64,000 nucleotides of DNA from Elioraea thermophila (ex Habib et al. 2022). Lineage in GTDB: Bacteria > Pseudomonadota > Alphaproteobacteria > Acetobacterales > Acetobacteraceae. Below are positions 46,001-53,652 of this stretch, piece after piece; position 1 is the stretch's first letter; each line of letters begins with the position of its first letter. The stretch lies in NCBI RefSeq assembly GCF_003336755.1, contig NZ_QMDI01000002.1, positions 1,054,001 to 1,118,000 of the forward strand, written 5' to 3'. A program made the translations under genes and the position numbers. Below the pieces are notes generated by a model. The model saw nothing but the letters and a program-made list of their open reading frames with translations. It was not told where the DNA came from and did no database searches.

Positions 46001-46708
46001 GAAAGTCTGGATCTCGCTGTCGCCGTCGCCGAGGCTCTCGAACCCGGCGCTCGCGTCGAAGACGAGCTTGCCGTCGGCGAGCGTCACGCTTCCCTTGGCC
46101 GGCTCGGTGAAACCGGCGATGGTGAGCGCGTCGTTGGTCGGATCGGTGTCGTTGGCGAGCACGTCGATGGTCACGCTGCCACCTTCCGCCACCGTGGCCG
46201 TGTCGTCCTGGGCCAGCGGCGGTGCGTTCGCGGGAGCAGAGCCGACGGCCCGCACGGTGGCACTTCGGGGGCCTCCGGCCGGCCCGACGCTGCCGATCAC
46301 CGCGGCGAACTGCATCTGGCTCAGGAAGTCGAGCGTCAGGGCCTCGGTGGCGTGCGCCAGCGTGAAGGTGACGGACCGAATGTCGTCCGCTCCGCTCGCC
46401 GAGGCCGTGCCGAAGGCGATGCCGACATCCGAGGCGCGGGCCGCGCCGAGCGTGTTGACTCCGGACCCGAGATTGGAGACCGCGTTGGCGTTCTGCGCGA
46501 ATCTCGTAACGCCGCTCGTGCTCGCGGTGACGGACAGACCACCGAGCAGGTTCTCGTTGCTCACCTGGAAGAACAGGCCGCGCAGGTCGCCGACGATGGC
46601 GGTCGAGATGAGGCTTGCCGTGATCTGCAGCGTTCCGTCGGGCATCTGCACGACGGTGACGCGGATCCCCGGCCCGCCCGCGAGGTTGAACGTCATCGAC
46701 GGGTTCAT
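40070..46708 (-). CDS. giant Calx-beta / cadherin-like / ELW-repeat surface protein
   Basis: A 2,212-residue acidic protein. The N-terminal domain (1-160) has no classical signal peptide. An Ig/cadherin-like domain (about 164-258) follows, then Calx-beta domains at about 266-384, 387-519, 521-648, 651-783 and 790-920, most ending in TGTILDDD. Two cadherin-like domains (928-1018, 1022-1118), a sixth Calx-beta (1123-1240), a six-proline hinge (1243-1248) and about 960 residues of ELWxxDGT-like propeller repeats (starting GRELWFYD) complete it. The extreme C terminus ends DLILV, an acidic-then-hydrophobic pattern like many type I secretion substrates. No type I exporter is nearby. Likely a secreted calcium-binding adhesin or matrix protein. 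Confidence 0.85.
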   Translation of the reverse strand: MNPSMTFNLAGGPGIRVTVVQMPDGTLQITASLISTAIVGDLRGLFFQVSNENLLGGLSVTASTSGVTRFAQNANAVSNLGSGVNTLGAARASDVGIAFGTASASGADDIRSVTFTLAHATEALTLDFLSQMQFAAVIGSVGPAGGPRSATVRAVGSAPANAPPLAQDDTATVAEGGSVTIDVLANDTDPTNDALTIAGFTEPAKGSVTLADGKLVFDASAGFESLGDGDSEIQTFTYTVSDGRGGMTTATVAVTVTGVTPPAPTIAFATPDAGATPENGGALVFILTRTGDLSAASTADLRLSSTADGDDIFGITGAVQLADPALWRVSFAPGQASATVEVLIAPDSVPEPDETVTFTIAAATGAVLSPTGPLVATGTISNDDFPPALAFRSLDLGSSTEGTAGFSPQGRLVVALDRSGDLSFATSVVFDLGGTASLDDIASVSATNGGSVTLFPFVATRYILTFDPGAASAEIELFLTPDTEIEADETVTITLVSATGGVLPPEGQRTATGTILDDDAVSVGFAEADAGSVNEGGPGPDGRLAFTLQRSGSLALDTVVRFVVQGEVAADEIDLLGATRIGDGPPGSAGLFEATIAAGASETVIEVFARGDRIPEADETVTLDLVEVVANGALAGITSASGVFLNDDVPPAVAFRALDAGATLEGTAGTTPQGVLFFVLERSGDLSYATTVTFEVGGTASPDDIAFLAATNGGSLAPVPGAPGRYTLTFDAGAASADIEVYITPDAAEEAPETVTLTLLSAFDGRLPDPAERTATGIILDDDAPPPPPALALREADAGSAPEGTLGVAPPGRLVFAVTRTGDLSVPTTVTFDLGGTASADDYWVSSVAAGGSVAPVPLVPGRYILTFDAGAAEAEIKLLMVPDAAIEPDETVTLTLVSATGGTLPPADERTATGTILDEDTPPPNTPPVANDVSFAIDEDTPFIANMFGFTSDAELNQESIAILGTTNLTVTSFDGATGAIEVQPLPNFFGIATITYRVTDSGGLSDTGVMTLTVVPVDDPPVGVPDTATTAPGEMVVIDVLANDFDVEGEDLYAIYTFTLPQNGFVIFFPGLAGGPVHYTPDPGFVGTDSFTYTPFTIGPDGTAVPGNETLVTVTVAPPAPFAITQTGERARPEGNPDTPIGFVFEVTRSGAHLPAATLTYALGPGPGISADSADLVFGFGTFTVDFAAGQTSSGIISIPVTADLVAEPDETFTLSLVGATAGDVDTTPIVFTILDDDGVPPPPPPSGARFYFSGSTPGAGRELWFYDTNSDPSTPFATMVEGAEWLAGPQSSTPREIMGRSGTVFFRADEDGTPTWLAWTGSTLIALGAVDTEAFDAGLPLAERNLGVLSGDLAWLAIEGELRAFDAEGQQVAAVPLEGTENRRLLTDGGGKPVFAAETPLSDNGDVLVPVLDAYGWTYTSAGSFSSPNINVIREIAGFRDTPEGVLLNVSDPAKRVLDAAAFFFSGDHNGHPSLGFVTDALFRQDLWFAEVTRSFGPGIDPLIDIVLYLPSASFVDINGTDGAVPLAPFALTVAPVTDGAGGSRDTLFLFGNDNQGLGRLFAYRFDALSNAAGLGGDEQITSTDLAGAPLLGLDIAPWINGVVFSALGEDGMGGFEAVVGRWTDADGNGAFDLSILFSTPGGTIEHLTVDGAGNAAWVLDTGDVDMLYAYAGGTLTPVDVRFGEIDELQMAGGHLVYRADSLANPGEAALFDYAYAALSPVPTEVPTDEDTGGIPGSGWAGGLFDRAISEGFVFEALVNNGAERRLFVTNGSEVFDALRGGTRHSEGAVLDGHWVGTGQRGDTGEFGLFQVQADGSLTTLYAAAAPLSLEAEVLGRQVLFGTRDAAGNDILVYDAVFGTTEVLLEDHLLGSASTIGSRIVFTARDETRAENSDADPTNDVWSLYAFDGMEAQFYSDLFSPFGQDPIQGWHGGTADFVGGGSRAFWKQAHFLPLPAPGEPIEASIASLDLDEPPGSALYFLHFANETGGNYDEATFADGRAYFQGSNAGGIDVPGGLAQMRVWTWDGVIPEGVLAAVTGAELRHPFGFPANLAAIGEEVFFLALREPTGRPSIFQVEDDGVTASPILHPGFLDTSGLVAGGSDLFFFGKSAPAEAAQIWRLSPGATPGEAGLPEALTNFAADAFMAGLRLGGDGNLYFVRFDDATGIEYWVVDVTAPGGARLLLDANRDVTPFGYAPQQVVFAPDLILV

Positions 46709-46822
46709 GCGTCACCCTTTCTCAATGCCTCCGGGCCAACGCCCGCCGGCACGACGCTTCGAGCGGAGATCTGCGAACGGAACCGTACCAAACGAAAGGA
46801 ACAGGACTCGCCCGGGCGATCG

Positions 46823-46840
46823 GCGTGACCCGGGTCACGC
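46823..46840. promoter_or_regulatory. perfect 18-bp palindrome upstream of the giant gene
   Basis: GCGTGACCC directly joined to GGGTCACGC, with no spacer, in the 142-base gap between the PEP-CTERM-like gene and the giant gene. It lies 115-132 bases before the giant gene's ATG. Zero spacing suits a dimeric DNA-binding protein better than an RNA hairpin. Confidence 0.5.
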
Positions 46841-46850
46841 ACCCGCCGGA

Positions 46851-47531
46851 TCAGGCGAGGCGGCGCGCGGCTGCGAGACCGACAAGGCCCGCGAGGAACA
46901 CGCCGAGGGCCCCCGGGGTCGGCACCGCCACACCCTCGACCGTCACGGCGACCGACAGGGGTTGGGCGAGAAAGTAGAACGCGGTCGCTTCGGAGTTCGG
47001 GTCGAGGAACGACGCTCCGAATGACGAGGGCGAACTCGGGTCACCCGGATCGGCGGTGAACGCGAAGTCCTGGAAGATGGAGGAGAAGGCGAAAGCGGCG
47101 TCGAAGACGAACACGCTCGCATTGAGTTCCATCGTCCCGGTCGCAATCGTGCTCTGCGCGCCCCAACCTTCGCCGCTGAGCAGGACGTAGAACGCGCTGC
47201 CGGTCGTGCTCGATACCGTCAGACCGTCCAATCCGACGATCACTGTCGTCGTCACCTCCTGGAAGAAGGCAAAGAGAGTACCCCGTGCGCTCGTGTCGAT
47301 CACGAACGTATCCGGTGCGAGCGTGAACACTTGAACGACGGATGCGCTGACCCCTTCGAGATCCCTGTCGACGCCACCGGTCAGCGATCCGTCGACATCC
47401 CGGCCCTCGATGATCGTTCCCCTCGCCGTCACCGTGATCTTCGGCGAGGCATCGGCCGAGGCGGGAGCGAGAAGGGAGAAGACCGCGATCAGGACAATGA
47501 CCGAGAGGAAGAGGCTTGAACGTCGAAGCAT
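46851..47531 (-). CDS. PEP-CTERM-like sorting-signal protein
   Basis: A 226-residue exported protein with a Sec signal peptide (about 1-29, LFLSVIVLIAVFSLLAPASA). The body is beta-rich and serine/threonine/phenylalanine-rich. The C terminus has the exosortase-type tripartite signal: VPTPGA, a hydrophobic helix (LGVFLAGLVGLAA) and a basic end (ARRLA). Such proteins are cut and exported with exopolysaccharide. No exosortase or polysaccharide cluster is in the window. The ATG at 47531 is preferred; an in-frame ATG at 47564 would lengthen the leader. It precedes the giant adhesin-like gene on the same strand, so both may serve the cell surface. Confidence 0.82.
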   Translation of the reverse strand: MLRRSSLFLSVIVLIAVFSLLAPASADASPKITVTARGTIIEGRDVDGSLTGGVDRDLEGVSASVVQVFTLAPDTFVIDTSARGTLFAFFQEVTTTVIVGLDGLTVSSTTGSAFYVLLSGEGWGAQSTIATGTMELNASVFVFDAAFAFSSIFQDFAFTADPGDPSSPSSFGASFLDPNSEATAFYFLAQPLSVAVTVEGVAVPTPGALGVFLAGLVGLAAARRLA

Positions 47532-47879
47532 GATTGCGCTTCCCAAAGGCGGACTAAGGGGCATCGAGCCTGACAGGCTGGCGCGCCCCTCCACCCCGGG
47601 ATCGCCACGCGAGAAGTGTATGCAGACAGTTGGCGTTCTGCAACGACAGAGTTGGGCGGCGCCCGCTTCGCACGCCACCGTATTCGGGCGCCGGAGGCGA
47701 GGGCCCGCCTTGTGGTTTGAGGATGGCCTGTGTGGTTTCGCCGAGCGCGGCGCTCGACGTCGCGCTGTCGGGGCTGTCGCTCCTCGCGTGAGATCGCCCG
47801 CCGTCGTGCCGGCGATGCCTTGCACCTGCCGCTCCGGCGCGCGACCGTTCATGCGGCGAAGCACGGGGAGTGGTTGGCG
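47532..47879. other. divergent intergenic region
   Basis: The 348 bases separate the PEP-CTERM-like and aminotransferase genes. I see a 7+1+7 inverted repeat at 47742-47756 (CGAGCGC-G-GCGCTCG) and two TGTGGTTT direct repeats about 20 bases apart (near 47710 and 47730). There is no convincing small gene. The repeats could be operators for the aminotransferase. Confidence 0.4.
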
Positions 47880-49274
47880 ATGCGTCCCAACAGCCTGCAT
47901 GCCCGCGACATCGCGAGCCTGATCCACCAGCAGACGGATCTCGACGCGTTCAGCCGCGAGGGCGCGCTGATCATCGCGCGCGGCCAGGGCTGCCGGGTAT
48001 GGGACACGGAGGGGCGCGAGTACATCGAGGCGATGGCGGGGCTCTGGTGCGCCTCGCTCGGCTTCAGCGAGAAGCGGCTCGCCGAAGCGGCGTACCGCCA
48101 ACTCCTCACCCTCCCCTACTACCACACCTTCTTCCAGAAGGGGCACGAACCGGCGATCGAGCTTGCCGAACGCCTGCTGGCGATCGCGCCCCCCGCTCGC
48201 GGCGGACGTTTCGCCCGCGTGGCCTTCCAGTGCTCGGGGTCCGAGGCGAACGATGCCGCGATCAAACTGATCTGGTACTACAACAATCTGCGCGGCCGGC
48301 CGCGGAAGAAGAAGATCATCGGGCGCATCCGCGGCTATCACGGCAACACCGTCGCCGCCGCCTCGGTCTCCGGCCAGCCGCACATGCACGCCGATTTCGA
48401 CCTGCCCTACGGCGATCGCTTCCTGCATATCGACAATCCGAACTGGTATCGCTTCGCGGAGGACGGCGAGAGCGAGGAGGCGTTCAGCGCGCGGATGGCG
48501 GCGAACCTCGAGGCGCTGATCGAACGCGAGGGGGCTGACACCATCGCCGCCTTCTTCGCCGAACCGGTGCAGGGTGGGGGTGGCGCGATCACGCCCCCCG
48601 CGCGCTACTTCGACCTGATCCAGCCGATCCTGCGCCGCCACGACATCCTGTTCGTCGCCGACGAAGTGATCTGCGGCTTCGGACGAACGGGCAACATGTG
48701 GGGCTGCGACACCTACGCGATCGAGCCCGACCTGCTCACCTGCGCCAAACAGCTCTCCGCGGCCTACCAGCCGCTTTCCGCGCTGTTGATCAATGAGGAG
48801 ATCCATCACGCCCTCCTCGAGGGTAGCCGCAAGCACGGCACCTTCGGCCATGGCTTCACCTATGGCGGCCACCCGGTGGCCTGCGCGGTCGGGGTCGAGA
48901 CGCTGAAGATCTACGAGGAGCGCGACATCCTCGGCCATGTGCGACGGGTGTCGCCCGTCTTCCTCGGCGCCCTCGAACAGGCGCGCAGCCACCCGCTGGT
49001 CCGCGACGTGCGCGGGGTCGGACTCCTCTGCGGCGTGGAGATCGTCGCCGACAAGCGCACGCGCGCTCCCTTCCCGCCGGCGGCCAAGGCCGGGCTCGAC
49101 GTGCAGAAGGGCTGCGAGGAGGAGGGCCTGATCGTGCGCGCGATCGGCGACCGCATCGCCTTCACCCCGCCCCTGATCCTGAGCGAGGACGAAGCGCACG
49201 AGATCGGCGCGCGCTTCCTGCGGGGGCTCGATCGCGCCCTGGCGGCCCTTCGCCCTGCCCTGGCGGCCGAATAG
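47880..49274 (+). CDS. class III (omega) aminotransferase
   Basis: A 464-residue PLP-dependent aminotransferase. Motifs: AMAGLWCASLGF near the N terminus, CSGSEANDAAIKLIWYY for phosphate binding, RGYHGNTV, FVADEVICGFGRTG with the cofactor aspartate, and CAKQLSAAYQPLSA with Lys290 as the Schiff-base lysine. Length and motifs fit omega-amino-acid:pyruvate, putrescine or taurine:pyruvate aminotransferases. The ATG follows GGGGAG. It converges with a taurine-type ABC importer, so taurine or another omega-amino compound is a reasonable guess. No sulfoacetaldehyde acetyltransferase is in the window to confirm it. Confidence 0.88.
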   Translation: MRPNSLHARDIASLIHQQTDLDAFSREGALIIARGQGCRVWDTEGREYIEAMAGLWCASLGFSEKRLAEAAYRQLLTLPYYHTFFQKGHEPAIELAERLLAIAPPARGGRFARVAFQCSGSEANDAAIKLIWYYNNLRGRPRKKKIIGRIRGYHGNTVAAASVSGQPHMHADFDLPYGDRFLHIDNPNWYRFAEDGESEEAFSARMAANLEALIEREGADTIAAFFAEPVQGGGGAITPPARYFDLIQPILRRHDILFVADEVICGFGRTGNMWGCDTYAIEPDLLTCAKQLSAAYQPLSALLINEEIHHALLEGSRKHGTFGHGFTYGGHPVACAVGVETLKIYEERDILGHVRRVSPVFLGALEQARSHPLVRDVRGVGLLCGVEIVADKRTRAPFPPAAKAGLDVQKGCEEEGLIVRAIGDRIAFTPPLILSEDEAHEIGARFLRGLDRALAALRPALAAE

Positions 49275-49401
49275 CGGATCCGCGTTCGCCAAACCGCCGG
49301 CGGGTCGCGCCGCCTGGCATTCGCGCGTCGCGAAACGTGCTGGAATGTCGATGGTCAGAAGCCCGCCATCGCAGACTGAGGCGCGCCACCGGCTCGTGCC
49401 G

Positions 49402-50268
49402 TCACATCCGCCCCTTCCAGGGCACGAGCCGGCGTTCGGCGAGCCGCATGAGGAGGTCGAACGCGTAGGCGAAGGCGGCAATCACCACGATGCCCATCAC
49501 CACCAGGTCGGTGCGCAGGAAGTTCGACGCGTTCAGCACCATCTGCCCGAGCCCCACATTCGCCGCCACCATCTCCGCCGCCACCAGCGTCGTCCAACCG
49601 AAGCCGAGCCCGATGCGCATGCCGGTGAGGATCTCGGGCAGCGCGGCGGGCAGGATGACGTGGCGCAGCAATTGCGCGCGCGTGGCGCCGAGCGAGAGCG
49701 CGGCATTGACCTGCTCCGGCGCCACGCTGCGCACGCCGGCGCGCGCAGCGAGCGCGAGGGGAGCAAAGCAGGCGAGATAGATGAGGACGATCTTCGCCGC
49801 CTCGTCGATGCCGAACCAGATCACCACCAGCGGCAAGTAGGCGAGCGGCGGCAGCGGGCGATAGAACTCGATCGGCGGGTCGAGCAGGCCGCGCGCGACG
49901 CGCGACACACCCATGGCGATACCGGCCGGCACCGCAGTGAGACAGGCAAGCACGAAGGCCGACAGCACGCGGAACAGGCTCAGCGCGGCGTGGCCCACCA
50001 GGGTCGCATCGCCGATCGGACGTGCCAAGCCCTCGACGAGACGATCGAACACTACCCCCGGAGCAGGCAGGAACAGGGGGCCGATCCAGCGCCACTCCGT
50101 TGCCGCCCACCAGAGCAGAAGAAGGGCGATGGTGGTGGCGATGCTGATCGCGACCGCGCTGCGCGGATCCGGGAAGACATTGCGCGCGGCGGCGGGCCGG
50201 CGATCGGTCGGTGATGCCGACGCGGCGCGCGGGCGAGATCGGCGCGCCGCCGCCTCCTCCCCGCTCAC
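49402..50268 (-). CDS. ABC transporter permease (TauC/SsuC-like)
   Basis: A 288-residue inner-membrane permease with about six hydrophobic segments. The N-terminal 30 residues are basic and alanine-rich, followed by the first helix ([15 protein letters not shown]). [23 protein letters not shown] is the TauC/SsuC core, and the coupling loop is [30 protein letters not shown]. It overlaps the ATPase gene upstream (GTGA). Third gene of a binding protein-ATPase-permease operon on the minus strand. Confidence 0.93.
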   Translation of the reverse strand: MSGEEAAARRSRPRAASASPTDRRPAAARNVFPDPRSAVAISIATTIALLLLWWAATEWRWIGPLFLPAPGVVFDRLVEGLARPIGDATLVGHAALSLFRVLSAFVLACLTAVPAGIAMGVSRVARGLLDPPIEFYRPLPPLAYLPLVVIWFGIDEAAKIVLIYLACFAPLALAARAGVRSVAPEQVNAALSLGATRAQLLRHVILPAALPEILTGMRIGLGFGWTTLVAAEMVAANVGLGQMVLNASNFLRTDLVVMGIVVIAAFAYAFDLLMRLAERRLVPWKGRM

Positions 50269-51065
50269 GCGAGGGCTCCCGCGCCGTCGCGCGCGCTCGC
50301 CCGCACCTCGGCCAGAACCTCCTCGCGCAGGGCGATGAAGGCCGGATCCGATTTCACTGCTCGCGCGTTACGGGTCTCCAAGTAGCGACGACCGAATGAG
50401 ACCGGGAGCCGGCGCACGATCCGCCCCGGCCGGGGGCTCATCACCACCACTTCGGTGGCAAGGAACAGCGCCTCCTCCACACCGTGGGTGATGAAGAACA
50501 CGGTCTTGCCCGAGGCTGCCCAGACCTCGAGCAGGTGCTCCTGCATCGCCTCGCGGGTCAGCGCGTCGAGGGCGGCGAACGGCTCGTCCATCAGCAGAAC
50601 CTGCGGGTCGGCGGCCAAAGCCCGCGCGATGCCCACCCGCTGCTGTTGTCCGCCCGAAAGCGTCCAGACGGGCCGATCGGCGAAGCCGGCAAGGCCGACG
50701 AGAGCGAGTTTCTCCTCGGCGAGCCGACGCCGCTCCGCCCGTTTCATTCCCGCGAGCAGCGGCCCGAATGCCACGTTTTCCCACACGCTGAGCCAGGGCA
50801 AAAGGGCGTGCTTCTGGAACACCACGCCGCGATCGGCGCCCGGCGCGGAGACCTCGCGGCCCGCGACCAGGATCCGCCCGGAGGAGGGCGCGATGAAGCC
50901 GGCGATGCAGTTGAGCAACGTTGTCTTGCCGCAGCCCGAGGCGCCGAGCGCGACGCAGAAGCCACCCTCCGGGATGGCGAGATCGATCCCGGAAAGCGCG
51001 TCGATCCAGCCTCCTCCCGGCAGCGGAAAGGAGACGGAGAGGCCCTGGATCGAGACCGCTCCCAC
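50265..51065 (-). CDS. ABC transporter ATPase (TauB/SsuB-like)
   Basis: A 266-residue ATPase with Walker A GASGCGKT, signature [15 protein letters not shown], Walker [17 protein letters not shown] and H-loop ITHGVEEA. The [23 protein letters not shown] stretch is the Q-loop region typical of taurine/sulfonate ATPases. It starts four bases after the binding-protein stop, and its end overlaps the permease start. Confidence 0.93.
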   Translation of the reverse strand: MGAVSIQGLSVSFPLPGGGWIDALSGIDLAIPEGGFCVALGASGCGKTTLLNCIAGFIAPSSGRILVAGREVSAPGADRGVVFQKHALLPWLSVWENVAFGPLLAGMKRAERRRLAEEKLALVGLAGFADRPVWTLSGGQQQRVGIARALAADPQVLLMDEPFAALDALTREAMQEHLLEVWAASGKTVFFITHGVEEALFLATEVVVMSPRPGRIVRRLPVSFGRRYLETRNARAVKSDPAFIALREEVLAEVRASARDGAGALA

Positions 51066-51069
51066 GGCC

Positions 51070-52092
51070 TCAGGCAGCGGCGGCCGCGGCGAAGCGTGGC
51101 GTGACGTGGGCGGCGATGTTGGTCGGCACGGCTTGGATCCTGCCCTGCGCCTGCAGGAACTCGGCCGTGTGCCGGATCGCCCGCACGGCCCCGCCCTCCG
51201 CCCCGCCGCCGAGCCAGGCGGGCGAGGCCTGTTCGCTCGCCGGAACGAAGCGATAGAGTTTCATCATGCCCGGCACGTCTTCGGGCTTCGCACCGGTGAT
51301 GCGAGCGGTCACCGCAGCACGCTCGGTGCCCGGGCCCCAGGCACTCGGGTCCGCCGCATACTCGGCATCGTACTTCGCCAGGATGCGCGCATAGGCACGC
51401 AAAAACTCCTCGTTTTGCCGCGCCCAACTGCGATCCACGACCACCCCGTCGAAGGTCGGCCGACCCCAGGCCGCGAGCTGGCCCAAAGTGATGAGCACCT
51501 TGCCCGTGCGCAGCACCGCGCTGCGGGTCGGTTCCCAAACGAAGGTGGCGTCGATGTCGCCGCGCTCCCAGGCAGCGGCGATCTCGGGCGGGCGCATGTT
51601 GAGAATGCGCAGCGCGTTCGCCGGAATGCCGAACTGTTCGAGCGCGAACAGGAGGTGGTAGTGCGTGGTCGAGACGAAAGGCACGCCGATGCGCTTGCCG
51701 CGCAGGTCCTGCGGCGCGTTGATCCCTGCGCCGTTGCGCACCACCAGCGCCTCGGCATCGGCGATGTCGGTGAGGATCCAAAACAGTTCGATGTCCAAGC
51801 CCTGCGCGATCGCCGCGGTGGTCGGCGAGGAGCCGACTTCCCCGATCTTCACGCCGCCCGAGGCCATGGCGCGGATGACCTCCGCGCCGGCGGTGAACAT
51901 CCGCCAGTTGATCCGGTAGCCGGTGGCGCGTTCCACCTCCTGCGCGGCCATGGCGGCCCGGAACGGTACCACCATATACTGGTGCGCGATCGTCACCTCG
52001 CGCGTCTGAGCGAGGGCGGGCGCGGCCAGCGCGGCCGCTGCAGCCGCACCACCTGCCAGGACCGCACGCCGGGTTGGCTTGCTCTGCGTCAT
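51070..52092 (-). CDS. taurine-type ABC substrate-binding protein (TauA-like)
   Basis: A 340-residue periplasmic binding protein with a Tat-like leader ([23 protein letters not shown]). The TauA hallmarks follow: [79 protein letters not shown] and [11 protein letters not shown] at 52092 follows GGGAGA. The frame remains open to 52572, but that upstream part includes tandem DNA repeats and no conserved sequence. It heads the importer operon. Confidence 0.9.
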   Translation of the reverse strand: MTQSKPTRRAVLAGGAAAAAALAAPALAQTREVTIAHQYMVVPFRAAMAAQEVERATGYRINWRMFTAGAEVIRAMASGGVKIGEVGSSPTTAAIAQGLDIELFWILTDIADAEALVVRNGAGINAPQDLRGKRIGVPFVSTTHYHLLFALEQFGIPANALRILNMRPPEIAAAWERGDIDATFVWEPTRSAVLRTGKVLITLGQLAAWGRPTFDGVVVDRSWARQNEEFLRAYARILAKYDAEYAADPSAWGPGTERAAVTARITGAKPEDVPGMMKLYRFVPASEQASPAWLGGGAEGGAVRAIRHTAEFLQAQGRIQAVPTNIAAHVTPRFAAAAAA

Positions 52093-52598
52093 CGTCCGTT
52101 CTCCCCGCCCGCTCCCTGTCGCTGCCGGGCCAAGCGCACCGACCCAGCCCCAAGCACCAGTCCAAGCACCAGTCCAGGCACGGCTGAGAGCAAGAGTCAT
52201 TCCATCGTCTGGCGGTGCGGTGCTCCAGGCGCCCTGCCGGCAACGATGTCGGATCTGCCTGCAGCTGCGGCAGGCTGCCGCCAGGTTCGGCAGCTCTTTC
52301 CGTCGCACTGCTCCGGCCGCCGTCTTGGCGTGAGCCCGGCCGTGGTGACGGAGGGCGCCGGAACGCGTTCGCGAAAGCGCGCTTCTGCCGAAGCGTGTGG
52401 AAAACACAGGGTTCCGTGCCGGCCTGCTTACACCACTGGCGTGCAGCCGCGAGGAGCGTGGCGTGCTACGGCCGGTCCTGTTGAAGACCCGATGCCGTGA
52501 ACGCTCGAAAGCGTCTGCCGGCAGCGACGTCGGCGACAGGGTGGTAACATGCAAGGTTCCGCCGGGTAGCACCGATCCTTCCGTGATCAGGGCATACC
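52093..52598. other. divergent intergenic region (tauA-like / araC pseudogene)
   Basis: The 506 bases have no gene I can support. They contain a 12-base tandem repeat (52150-52185) and a 10-base palindrome GAACGCGTTC at 52361-52370. The promoter of the tauABC-like operon must be here. Confidence 0.45.
52150..52185. repeat. three tandem 12-bp units upstream of the tauA-like gene
   Basis: CCAAGCACCAGT occurs at 52150-52161 and again at 52162-52173, followed by a degenerate third unit at 52174-52185. The array lies 58-93 bases before the start, where an activator could bind. Confidence 0.6.
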
Positions 52599-53424
52599 AT
52601 GGACGCGAACCGATCCTTCTGCACCGATCCTCTCAGCCCTGCTGATCGCTTCCCGGCTTGGCGCGAATGGTTTTCGCCCACGCTTGACATTCAGCCGCTC
52701 GACGATAGCGCGCGTGACTTTTCCGGCGTGCATCGCGTGTGGCGCATCGGGCCTCTGGCATTCAGTCACAGCCTGCTGGCAAGCCCGGTTCGGATCGTCC
52801 GCCACGAGAGACAAGCCCGACGCGACTCCGTCGACCATGGGTTCCTGCTGAGCGCAAGCCGGGAGCGGGAAACGAGGCTGCGCATCGCAGATCGGTGCCT
52901 CACGATACGTCCCGGTGCGCCGGTGATCGCGTCGACCGCACTGCCCAAGGTGATCAAGCGTCGGAGCGCGCAGTATCGCGTCCTCTACGTCCCACGCAGC
53001 GCCGCCGCCGACCTTTCCCGGCGGGAGCGCGTCCGTCGGCCGATCCGGTCCAACCTCGGCTTGCACAGAAGACTGACCCCACGCCAGCTCTGCCGAATGT
53101 CGGGCCTGGCGCGGTCCCTCCTCTATCGCCTGTTCGAGGGTCAGGGCGGCGTCGCTTCCGTCATCCAGCGCGAACATCTGCGGGCAGCTCATTCCGCCCT
53201 GTCGGATCCGCACGACGACCGCAACCATCCAGGCCATCGCCGAAGCCTTTGCCTTCGCTGATGGCTCCACCTTCTCGCGTGCGTTCCGTGCCGAATTCGG
53301 CTGCACGCCGACCGAGGTGCGGCTCGCCGCCAGCGCAGGTGCCATCGTTCCCATGGCTCAGCATGAAGGCCCGGCGGCCAAGACGGGCCCGGACAACTTT
53401 GCCCGCCTGCTGCGCGATCTCTAG
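52599..53424 (+). pseudogene. AraC-family regulator, internally deleted and frameshifted
   Basis: The N-terminal ligand-binding-type domain (AraC-binding-like family) is readable from 52599. Around residue 145 it jumps to the DNA-binding domain (LTPRQLCRMSGLARSLLYRLFEGQGGVA), so roughly 60-70 residues that family members have in between are missing. Inside the helix-turn-helix, at about 53220-53224 (CGC-A-ACC), one extra base shifts the frame. The true C terminus (TIQAIAEAFAFADGSTFSRA to the TAG at 53422) continues in the next frame. Two independent lesions indicate a dead gene. It may once have regulated the tauABC or glsA neighbours. Confidence 0.8.
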
Positions 53425-53589
53425 CGCCGTGAGCCGGCACGGTCATTCCGCCTCCGTTTGAGACGGCGCGCACGGCCGCCGGACCCGCAGCACGGGACGT
53501 CATCAGCGAAACGGACTAATCCTGTCGATCGATGTCCGGGAAGCGCCGCCGCGCGGCGTTCGCCGGCACGGTCGGAAGGAGATGGCGGC

Positions 53590-53652
53590 ATGTCCGCGCC
53601 AGGCAACGTGGCACCCACGGGCGAGCACGTTCAGCACAGCCGGGGCGAGTGA
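53590..53652 (+). CDS. 20-codon leader micro-ORF before glsA remnant
   Basis: An ATG at 53590 preceded by GGAAGGAGA at good spacing opens a 20-residue peptide (MSAPGNVAP...SRGE) whose TGA abuts the ATG at 53653. The Shine-Dalgarno site is the best in this region, so it could be a coupled leader. It might also be the original glsA start put out of frame. No family recognised. Confidence 0.3.
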   Translation: MSAPGNVAPTGEHVQHSRGE

